From contig WGGC01000169.1 of the NCBI GenBank assembly GCA_015491905.1, forward strand, positions 1 to 64,000: DNA of 64,000 nucleotides. Direction: 5' to 3'. Shown here in pieces: positions 29,601 through 37,073 of this stretch. Under the pieces are notes generated by a model. That model saw nothing but the letters and a program-made list of their open reading frames with translations, was not told the DNA's origin and made no database searches. Origin of the DNA: Bacteroidales bacterium. GTDB lineage: Bacteria; Bacteroidota; Bacteroidia; Bacteroidales; F082. Both the position numbers and the translations under genes were made by a program. Every line of letters begins with the position of its first letter. The first letter of the stretch is position 1.

Positions 29601-31128
29601 CATCAATTTGTAAATTATTGTTAAGTATCTCATTATCTATAAAACCATGATATGCCAATTTATGATAAGAATATCCTAAAAAGTCAATAGAATGAATGTA
29701 AAACCTTCCCCAGTTATTGTTTTTACCCGGTTGGGCAGGGTTATAGCGTAATGCAGCCTCAAGAGTTACTTTTCCCAATGGAATACTTTTTAACAACATT
29801 TCATTTAAAGGAAATTCACGTGCTTTAACATCCAGCCCTAACCGAAATTGCCCGCTTTTTTTGCTAAACAGAGAAATATCAAAATTTATAATCCCTGAAT
29901 CAGGAGACTGAATATTTATACCTGAAATAAAGTTATCATAATAGCCATTAAAATTTCCGGAAATATTAAAATCTTTTAAATGCTGAATAATTTTCGGCAT
30001 TTGAATAGTCATTTTTTGCGGTAAAAGAAAAGCCTGAATATCATTTACTGTAGTTTTCAACTTAGAAATATTTCCGGTTATTTGAGTGGTAAAGAAATCA
30101 GGAAGACCTTTCATAGAAACATTTCCGGTAAAATTGGTTGCTTCCCCAAAACCAATATTCATATTTTTAGTATGAAAATTATTAACTGTTCCCAATGCCT
30201 TACCGCCATTAATCTTTAAAACATTCTTCATGTCAAATAGTTCCTGTGCAAAATAACCCAAGTCAGACATATCAAGGATTGACTTTTTTAACGTTGCATT
30301 CATTCGAACACTATCAATATAATAAGCATAAGTATTCCAGCTTTTTGCCCGCATTGAATAATTTAACTTTAAATGAGAATGATTTGTTTTAATATCGATA
30401 CCATTAAAAACAAATATTTTAGGACTAACAATAATATCAGATTTTAAATTTATTATTTTAAATCCCGATCGTTCAACTGCAGAGAACTTTTTTAATATAA
30501 AATGAATAGAATCATCAACAAGGCTGAATTTATCGGCTAATATTCTGCCATCATTCATTTGTAAATTTTCAAAATCAATCGTATGAGGAAGAATTTTATT
30601 ATGAGCATTAGAATTTTTTAATTGAAAACGGACGTTATTTAAATCTAAATGGTCTATCTTAAGTTTAAAAGGAGTTCCTTTACCGGGAACAGTATCATGA
30701 GGAAGAAGAAAATTAAGAAATTGAATAAATGTATATTCCTTATCTCCGGGAGGAATATATAATCGAAAATCCAGGCTGTCAATTTTTACAGAGTGCAGAT
30801 TTAACCTTCCTGTTAAAAGTTCAAAAAAATTTAATTTCACTTCCAGGCTGCCTGCATTTAAAATAGGATTTCCGGAGGTATCATTTAAGAAAACTCCAGA
30901 AGCCGTAAAACCATGTAATAAATTAATATTTATTGTTTTTATTCCCATTGCCGAATGGGTTCGATAAGCAATATTCTTTGTTACTTCATTGGCAATAAAT
31001 GTTTGTATCCGTGGCTGGCGAACAAGAAAAGCAAGTAAAACAAGCAATATCAGTAAACTAAGTATTATAAACACCAAAGCTCCGATAATCTTTTTTTTAA
31101 TACTTTTGCTATGTTTTTTTTCTTTCAA
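26629..31128 (-). CDS. tamB: Translocation/assembly module TamB domain protein
   Basis: 1499 aa, N-terminal TM anchor, long beta-rich AsmA/TamB body, C-terminal DUF490-like ILLPLDYTGEISDKKFISFV ... ISLLVLKSFVPN. TTG start; no in-frame ATG upstream before a stop. Confidence 0.88.
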   Translation of the reverse strand: MKEKKHSKSIKKKIIGALVFIILSLLILLVLLAFLVRQPRIQTFIANEVTKNIAYRTHSAMGIKTININLLHGFTASGVFLNDTSGNPILNAGSLEVKLNFFELLTGRLNLHSVKIDSLDFRLYIPPGDKEYTFIQFLNFLLPHDTVPGKGTPFKLKIDHLDLNNVRFQLKNSNAHNKILPHTIDFENLQMNDGRILADKFSLVDDSIHFILKKFSAVERSGFKIINLKSDIIVSPKIFVFNGIDIKTNHSHLKLNYSMRAKSWNTYAYYIDSVRMNATLKKSILDMSDLGYFAQELFDMKNVLKINGGKALGTVNNFHTKNMNIGFGEATNFTGNVSMKGLPDFFTTQITGNISKLKTTVNDIQAFLLPQKMTIQMPKIIQHLKDFNISGNFNGYYDNFISGINIQSPDSGIINFDISLFSKKSGQFRLGLDVKAREFPLNEMLLKSIPLGKVTLEAALRYNPAQPGKNNNWGRFYIHSIDFLGYSYHKLAYHGFIDNEILNNNLQIDDPNLKVLINGITKLNKVPSFNYKLKINKADFASLGIWKEKKFHIVSEGTFTFKGMDLQSLIGSLSLRNTHLIFDTINYPVKTLIVKKSGTSNRQHWNLISDLLNVQMTGDFDFGDISFSIQKLLHSFYKGVPYFGVTNKLKSKNLALNVQLWEPEIIGEQFIKGLNISPNTMLEAQMNFYKPSIKARFNSNLIKYQGIEFRNNLISANGKPDSLKLGLNISHLILKDSTKKDKSVFGLDSLAFKLKVFTDSLRFAFDWDNLKSKKKNIGEIDGVFSLKKNSELLKFSKTRVFVNDTLWWINPKNRMFLSPTGWEFKNFTIHGGNSLVDIKGKIPEKSGDSLEIVFSNWNLSNLDMVWHYAGFDLDGIINGYLNMTKTGKTLSRVGNLTIKGLSFNKTGMGTAYLLSTWDNVNNSAFIKSQVIKNVNGENKKIFGMDGFYFPYRDTSQLDLNISLNTIKINGINSFVREYVTELNGKASGKIHLFGLITKPEFRGYITLDSTSLKVNYLNTKYFIPKARFTLNKNDVDFGNFILRDTLGNIANVSGKLLFPGFKNTAFDVSVNTKRLLFFNTQRKPGDVYYGTAIASGNIFITGPVDNINLNINASTDAGTSVILPLDYTGEISDKKFISFVKPPLKIKKHRKKVTVLNIPKPPPSQYEININMNVNPNALLTIFLPYGLGNIQSQGQGGLNLSVNSAGNVSLAGDYIVDKGSFDLTLADFIKKHFSLVKGGRISWTGDPYKATVNLRGLYKVKADLSTLGVTIDTTSNYRNRVNVDCYVVLTKDLLNPQMKFQIKFPDLDPDLQRMAYAQLDTTNQALMNQEMISLLVLKSFVPNNRSNVNLTSSYYNILTNQLSGLLSSFSQNLDVGLSYNPGSRLTKEEFDVALSTQLFDERLVINGNFGMSYDRQKRSASNLVGDVDIGYKLTKDGTWMLKAFNHSNVNSWYYYNNYDKISPYTQGVGIAFQKSFNNIAEIFGKRKKKKHKSVKKNK

Positions 31129-32145
31129 ATGAGTATATATATATTAGGTATAGAATCTTCTTGCGATGACACATCGGCAGCTGTTTTAAAAGACCAGCAA
31201 ATATTATCAAATATCATTGCAAATCAAAGTATCCACCAGTCTTTTGGAGGTGTAGTTCCTGAATTAGCTTCAAGAGCTCACCAGCAAAATATAATTCCCG
31301 TAGTTGAAATCGCTTTACGTGAAGCAAAAATAAGGAAAAATCAATTGAATGCCATTGCTTTTACAAGAGGCCCCGGATTATTAGGTTCATTATTGGTAGG
31401 CACCTCTTTTGCAAAGTCGTTTGCAATGGGTTTAGGCATTCCTATTATTGAGGTTAATCACCTGAGAGCACATATTTTATCACATTTTGTCAAAGAAAAA
31501 GAAGGACAAAAAATGCCATCTTTTCCTTTTCTGTGCTTAACAGTTTCCGGAGGTCATACTCAAATTGTTAAAGTATCAAGCCCTTCAAAAATGGAAATAC
31601 TGGGAACAACTATTGATGATGCTGCCGGAGAAGCATTTGACAAAGCTGCAAAAATAATGGGATTACCTTATCCGGGAGGGCCACAAATAGATAAACTTGC
31701 TGCCAAAGGCGATCCGCTAAGATTTTCTTTTCCTGAACCAAAAATTCAAGGATTAAATTATAGTTTCAGCGGTTTAAAAACTTCCTTTTTATATTTTATA
31801 AGAGACAATTTAATAAATGATCAGAATTTTATTGAAAAAAACAAATCAGACCTGGCAGCATCCATTCAATACACAATAATAAAAGTTTTATTAAGCAAAC
31901 TAAAAAGAGCTTCAAGAGAATCTGGCATTAAAGAAATTGCAATTGCCGGAGGGGTATCAGCAAATTCAGGGTTAAGAAAAAGTTTAATGGAAACTGCCAG
32001 TAAAGAAAAATGGAATGTTTATATTCCAAGTTTTCAGTTTACAACCGATAATGCCGCAATGATAGCTATTGCCGGATATTTTAAATACCTTGATAAGGAT
32101 TTTGCAACACAGGATATAACTCCTTACGCAAAAAGCAAACTTTAA
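31129..32145 (+). CDS. tsaD: tRNA N6-adenosine threonylcarbamoyltransferase
   Basis: ILGIESSCDDTSAAVL, GGVVPELASRAHQQNIIPV, FTRGPGLLGSLLVG, VSGGHTQIV. ATG 31129 preferred over track start 31111. Confidence 0.97.
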   Translation: MSIYILGIESSCDDTSAAVLKDQQILSNIIANQSIHQSFGGVVPELASRAHQQNIIPVVEIALREAKIRKNQLNAIAFTRGPGLLGSLLVGTSFAKSFAMGLGIPIIEVNHLRAHILSHFVKEKEGQKMPSFPFLCLTVSGGHTQIVKVSSPSKMEILGTTIDDAAGEAFDKAAKIMGLPYPGGPQIDKLAAKGDPLRFSFPEPKIQGLNYSFSGLKTSFLYFIRDNLINDQNFIEKNKSDLAASIQYTIIKVLLSKLKRASRESGIKEIAIAGGVSANSGLRKSLMETASKEKWNVYIPSFQFTTDNAAMIAIAGYFKYLDKDFATQDITPYAKSKL

Positions 32146-32189
32146 TTACAAAAAATCTAAAAAAAATAATAATTCAATATCAATATTTA

Positions 32190-32197
32190 TATCTTTG
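32190..32197 (+). promoter_or_regulatory. Candidate -7 promoter element for the lysC leader transcript
   Basis: TATCTTTG matches the Bacteroidota consensus TAnnTTTG, 14 nt before the leader ATG; no clear -33 element. Confidence 0.5.
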
Positions 32198-32211
32198 TCT
32201 CAATTCAAGTA

Positions 32212-32280
32212 ATGATAAAAATGATAAAAAATATTAAACATATAAAACATAGTAAACCGAGCATATTACGCGACCGGTAA
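32212..32280 (+). CDS. Candidate attenuator leader peptide MIKMIKNIKHIKHSKPSILRDR
   Basis: ATG ATA AAA ATG ATA AAA AAT ATT AAA CAT ATA AAA CAT AGT AAA CCG AGC ATA TTA CGC GAC CGG TAA; 5 Lys and 5 Ile in 22 aa, directly before a terminator and lysC. Confidence 0.75.
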   Translation: MIKMIKNIKHIKHSKPSILRDR

Positions 32281-32323
32281 TAAATGTTATTTTTATAAAC
32301 TATCATAAAAAATAAACCCGGTC
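32272..32323 (+). promoter_or_regulatory. Candidate antiterminator hairpin of the lysC attenuator
   Basis: GACCGG (32272..32277, inside leader codons) is complementary to CCGGTC (32318..32323, 5' arm of the terminator); an inner helix GTTATTTTTAT/ATaAAAAATaAAC adds about 11 bp with two bulges. Confidence 0.6.
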
Positions 32324-32345
32324 AAAAACTTGACCGGGTTTTTTT
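32314..32345 (+). terminator. Intrinsic terminator in the lysC leader (attenuator)
   Basis: 12-bp perfect stem aaacccggtcaa/ttgaccgggttt, 4-nt loop aaac, seven-T tract; 24 nt before the lysC ATG. Confidence 0.9.
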
Positions 32346-32368
32346 ATGCTTAATTCAATCAAAACAAA

Positions 32369-33682
32369 ATGAAGGTTTTAAAATTTGGAGGTACCTCGTT
32401 AGGAAATTCCGAAAGAATTAAAAATGCAGTTGAAATTGTATTACAAGAAAGTAAAGCATTTGTTGTCTTGTCAGCAATGAGTGGTACTACAAACCGGCTT
32501 ATTGATATAAGTGATCATGTATTAAAAAATAATAAGCAAAAAGCACTTAAGTCTGCTTACAAACTTAGAAATCAATATCATTCTATTGCCGCAGATTTAC
32601 TGAAAGAGCCTGAAAAAGCAATAGAGCAGATTAATAAATACTTTGCAATTTTAGAAAATCAAATCCAAGTATCGCCAAAACCATATACAGAAAAGCATAT
32701 AGTTTCATTTGGCGAACTTCTTTCTACAAATTTATTCTATCAGTATTTAAAACAAAACAACATCAAAAGCACGCTTTTAAATGCTACTGAGTTGATTCGT
32801 CTGAACAGTAAAAATGAACCGGAAGTTGAAGATATTAAAAGCAAATTAGAAAATAAGATACAGCTATATAATGAATCAAGAATATTTATTACTCAAGGAT
32901 TTATATGCAGTGATATAGAAGGAAACATTTCTAATCTTGGCCGGGGAGGCAGTGATTATTCAGCTTCATTATTTGGAGCTGCCCTTAATGCAGATGAAAT
33001 TCAAATATGGACTGATATTGATGGTGTACAAAATAATGACCCAAGGATTATTGATAGCACACAACCCATTAGAAAATTGCTGTTTGATGAAGCGGCAGAA
33101 CTGGCATATTTTGGAGCAAAAATTCTTCATCCCTCATGTGTTTTACCGGCTAAAGAAAACAATATTCCTGTTTTATTAAAAAACACTCTTCATCCAGACG
33201 ACCCAGGCACATCCATAAGTAAGAAAACAGAAGGAACAGGTTTTAAAGCAGTAGCTGCAAGAGATAATATTACAGCTATACGCATTAAATCGAGCCGTAT
33301 GTTACTGGCTTATGGCTTTTTAAGAAAAGTTTTTGAGGTTTTTGAAAAATACGAAACTCCAATTGATATGATTACAACATCTGAAGTAGCAGTATCATTA
33401 ACCATTGATAATGAAATACATTTAAGCAAAATTATAGCTGAATTACAGACATACGGCACTGTATCAGTTAACAATAATAAAACAATTGTTGGAATTGTAG
33501 GAAATATAATGGCTGAAGAACCGGGGCATGCGGAAAAACTTTTTAGCGCCCTGGCAGACATTCCAATCAGAATGATTTCTTATGGAGCCAGTGCCTACAA
33601 TATGTCCATATTAATTAATACTGAAGATAAAAAACGTACCCTTCAAGCATTAAACGATAACTTATTTAATAGAAGAAAATGA
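32369..33682 (+). CDS. lysC: Aspartate kinase, monofunctional with C-terminal ACT domains
   Basis: MKVLKFGGTSLGNSERIKNA, SAMSGTTNRLIDI, GRGGSDYSASLFGAALNADEIQIWTDIDGV. Confidence 0.95.
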   Translation: MKVLKFGGTSLGNSERIKNAVEIVLQESKAFVVLSAMSGTTNRLIDISDHVLKNNKQKALKSAYKLRNQYHSIAADLLKEPEKAIEQINKYFAILENQIQVSPKPYTEKHIVSFGELLSTNLFYQYLKQNNIKSTLLNATELIRLNSKNEPEVEDIKSKLENKIQLYNESRIFITQGFICSDIEGNISNLGRGGSDYSASLFGAALNADEIQIWTDIDGVQNNDPRIIDSTQPIRKLLFDEAAELAYFGAKILHPSCVLPAKENNIPVLLKNTLHPDDPGTSISKKTEGTGFKAVAARDNITAIRIKSSRMLLAYGFLRKVFEVFEKYETPIDMITTSEVAVSLTIDNEIHLSKIIAELQTYGTVSVNNNKTIVGIVGNIMAEEPGHAEKLFSALADIPIRMISYGASAYNMSILINTEDKKRTLQALNDNLFNRRK

Positions 33683-34848
33683 TACCAAAAAAACTTATAG
33701 AACATATTAAATCTGCAAAAACGCCATTGTACTTTTACAATATGCAATTGCTTAGCCAAACTTTAGAACAGTTAAAAACGGCATCTTCCAAATACGGATA
33801 TCACATACATTATGCTTTAAAAGCAAATTTTAATTCTAAAATATTAAAAGAAATTAGCAGAATTGGATTGGGTGCAGACTGTGTAAGTGGAAATGAAATT
33901 GAAAAAGCACTGGAAAATGGTTTTCCGGCTGAGAAGATAGTTTTTGCCGGTGTTGGGAAAACCAATGATGAAATTTTATTGGCATTAAAAAATAACATTC
34001 AAGCTTTTAATTGTGAATCTTATCAGGAAATAATTATTATAAATGACCTGGCAAAAAAAACAGGCAGAAAAGCAAAAATATATTTGCGGTTAAACCCTGA
34101 TATTATAGCGGACACGCATAAAAATATCACAACCGGAAAGGCAGAGAATAAATTTGGCCTGCAGCCTTCCGAAACAGAGAAGTTTCTTCAAAACAGAGAT
34201 AATTTAAAAAACATTGAAGTAGAAGGATTACATTTCCACGTTGGATCACAAATCAGTGATATGAATGTTTTTAAAAACTTATGTTTTAAAGTAAACAAAT
34301 TACAGAATGATTTTTATAAAAAAGGGTTAAATATAAAAAATCTAAATATGGGCGGAGGTTTGGGAGTTGATTATTTAAATCCTAAAGAAAATGCCATCCC
34401 TGACTTTCAAAAGTATTTCGATACTTTTCATAATCACCTTAACCTTAAAGCAAACCAGCAGGTTCATTTTGAACTTGGAAGATCCATTGTGGCACAGATG
34501 GGAACTTTGTTCTCCAAGGTTTTATATATTAAAGAAGGTTTTCAAAATCCATTTGTAATTATTGATGCATCTATGACCGACTTATTGCGACCGGCACTAT
34601 ATGAAGCATTTCATAAAATTGAAAATCTTTCTAACACAAACAGACCAAAAATCAAAAGTATTTATGATGTTGCCGGTCCCGTATGTGAATCTTCAGATGT
34701 TTTTGCCCGAAATATTTCATTAGGAGACACACGAAGAGGAGATATTATTGCGATTTATTCAACAGGTGCCTACGGACAAGTTATGTCCTCTTCTTATAAT
34801 CTTCGGCCTGCAGCATCAACATTATACAGCGATGAATATTTATTTTAA
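33679..34848 (+). CDS. lysA: Diaminopimelate decarboxylase
   Basis: PLYFYNMQLLSQTLEQL, YALKANFNSKILKEI, GLHFHVGSQISD, GGGLGVDY, DVAGPVCESSDVFA; ATGA overlap with lysC. Confidence 0.95.
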   Translation: MIPKKLIEHIKSAKTPLYFYNMQLLSQTLEQLKTASSKYGYHIHYALKANFNSKILKEISRIGLGADCVSGNEIEKALENGFPAEKIVFAGVGKTNDEILLALKNNIQAFNCESYQEIIIINDLAKKTGRKAKIYLRLNPDIIADTHKNITTGKAENKFGLQPSETEKFLQNRDNLKNIEVEGLHFHVGSQISDMNVFKNLCFKVNKLQNDFYKKGLNIKNLNMGGGLGVDYLNPKENAIPDFQKYFDTFHNHLNLKANQQVHFELGRSIVAQMGTLFSKVLYIKEGFQNPFVIIDASMTDLLRPALYEAFHKIENLSNTNRPKIKSIYDVAGPVCESSDVFARNISLGDTRRGDIIAIYSTGAYGQVMSSSYNLRPAASTLYSDEYLF

Positions 34849-35019
34849 AAACACATGGGTTTATATTTTAAACCAATCTTATTTGTAATTTTCCTTTTGT
34901 CTTAAAAGGTTTAGAAAATAAAGGCAAATTATTATCCGAAAGCTAATTTTTGACTATTTATACCTCTCTTTACAAACTTTAATTATTTTTGTCCACAAAT
35001 AATTATAAAATAAGATATT

Positions 35020-36813
35020 TTGAAAAAACAAAACATAAATGAGTTGGATGGTAAAACTCTATATAACTGCGTTATAACAGGAGCTTCCAAAATATTTGAC
35101 AATCAAAATTATATTAATAAAATAAATGTCTTTCCTGTTGCCGATGCAGATACCGGTACAAATATGGCCTCTACCATGCGTGCTATTATTGAAACAGCAA
35201 AATCTGACAATAGTATAAAAATAACTGCCGAAGCCGTTGCAGATGCTGCTTTAATAGGTGCCAGAGGAAACTCCGGAATTATATTTGCACAATTTTTATT
35301 TGGTTTTAGTAATGAACTTCCTGACAAAGAGTCAATTTCAATAGAAGAATTTGCTGTCACCATAAAAGGAGCAGTTCAATATGCCTATGATGCCATAGCA
35401 AATCCAAAAGAGGGCACAATAATAACAGTAATTAGAGAATGGGCTGAACATTTAATTACCCGTACAGATAAAGAAAACGATTTCTATCACTTTTTAAATC
35501 ATAGTTTAAGGCTTGCCCGTGAAGCACTGAAAAACACCACAAAACAAATGGATAAATTAGCCAAAGCCAAAGTTGTTGATGCAGGAGCTTTGGGGTTTGT
35601 GAATTTTTTAGAAGGAATCGTTGAATACTTAAAAACCGGTGAAATTCCTGACCTGGAAGAATTAAAATCAGTAGTTATTGAATTTAACGAAGACCATCTT
35701 GAACACGATCAAATTACTTATAGATTTTGTACAGAAGCTTTAATCAAGGGAGAAAATCTAAATAAAAGTACAATTAAAATTCTTTTAGAAGGATTTGGCG
35801 ACTCAATGGTTATTGCCGGATCTACAAAAAAAATGAGAATTCATATTCATACAGACAGGCCATGGGATTTATTTGAAAAACTATCTCATGAGGCTACTAT
35901 CATAGCACAAAAGGTTGACGATATGGTTATGCAAAATGATATTGCTTCCCATCCTTTTTCAAAAATAGCTATTGTAACAGATTCTGCATGCGATTTACCT
36001 GTCAGCATAATTGAAAAATATCAAATTCAGATAATTCCACTAAACATTCATTTTGGCAACACTTATTATCTTGATGGAATTACTATGCAACCACATCAAT
36101 TTTACAAACAACTAGACTCCTCACCTGTTTATCCAACCACGTCTCAACCATCATTTAAAGATTTTTATAATAGATACAATTACCTTTCATCGCATTTTAA
36201 GTCTGTTATAGGAATAAATCTGAGTGCAAAATTAAGTGGTACATGGCAAAACAGTTTAAACGCTGCAAATAAAGTTTCAGATCAAACAGGGAAAACCATA
36301 GAAATAATTAACAGTAAAAAAGTTTCAGGAGGACAAGGGCTTTTAATACTACGTGCTATAGAGGCTATTGAAAAAGGAAAGACTCATGAAGATATTGTGG
36401 CAATGTTACCATTATGGGCACATAAAACAAAACAATTTGCCTCCCTCACAACATTAAAATATCTTGTGAAAAGCGGAAGAATTACCAAAGGAAGAGGGTT
36501 AATTGGAAACCTGTTAAATTTAAAACCTATTATAGAAGTTACTTCTGCAGGAATTGTAGAAAATGTTGGAAAAGCCACTTCAAATAAAAAAAGTAGTGAT
36601 TTGCTTTTTTCAAAGATGGAAAAAGTAATCCGCGGAAAAAAAATATGGGGATATGCTATTAACCATGCCAATAACCAAAAAGCAGCAGATAGAATAGCAT
36701 ATAAAATGGAAATGCTTACAGGTAAAAAGCCAAAATATTTTCATACAATTACGCCTGTTTTAATTGCACATGTTGGTATTGGAGCTGTTTCACTAGCAGT
36801 AATGCTAGAATAA
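35020..36813 (+). CDS. DAK2 domain-DegV domain fusion protein (FakA/FakB-like)
   Basis: N-terminus NVFPVADADTGTNMASTMRAI...GARGNSGIIFAQFLFG (DAK2); C-terminus IAIVTDSACDLPVSIIEKYQIQIIPLNIHFGNTYYLDG (DegV). TTG start. Confidence 0.9.
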   Translation: MKKQNINELDGKTLYNCVITGASKIFDNQNYINKINVFPVADADTGTNMASTMRAIIETAKSDNSIKITAEAVADAALIGARGNSGIIFAQFLFGFSNELPDKESISIEEFAVTIKGAVQYAYDAIANPKEGTIITVIREWAEHLITRTDKENDFYHFLNHSLRLAREALKNTTKQMDKLAKAKVVDAGALGFVNFLEGIVEYLKTGEIPDLEELKSVVIEFNEDHLEHDQITYRFCTEALIKGENLNKSTIKILLEGFGDSMVIAGSTKKMRIHIHTDRPWDLFEKLSHEATIIAQKVDDMVMQNDIASHPFSKIAIVTDSACDLPVSIIEKYQIQIIPLNIHFGNTYYLDGITMQPHQFYKQLDSSPVYPTTSQPSFKDFYNRYNYLSSHFKSVIGINLSAKLSGTWQNSLNAANKVSDQTGKTIEIINSKKVSGGQGLLILRAIEAIEKGKTHEDIVAMLPLWAHKTKQFASLTTLKYLVKSGRITKGRGLIGNLLNLKPIIEVTSAGIVENVGKATSNKKSSDLLFSKMEKVIRGKKIWGYAINHANNQKAADRIAYKMEMLTGKKPKYFHTITPVLIAHVGIGAVSLAVMLE

Positions 36814-37073
36814 AAAAATTATTTCATGTGTTAATAATTTTATTTTTCATTGGCCACATGAAACTTATTATGGATAATCTTTTAGCTTGCCCTGTGAAAT
36901 ACCAAAAATTTCACAGGGTGAATGTAATTTAATAATTATTCAATCATGGACATTTCATTTTAATGAAAAGAAACGTACTTATTTTTCATTCGTAATCATT
37001 CTAAATACTATAATTTTATCTATGTGCAGGATTGTTTTCATTAAATTTGCTGTTGGAAAAATTACAGTATATT

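Noticed and set aside
32212-32345. Lysine (L-box) riboswitch upstream of lysC
   Set aside because: The leader is ~140 nt and filled by a K-rich ORF plus one terminator; I see no five-helix junction. A covariance-model search would settle it.
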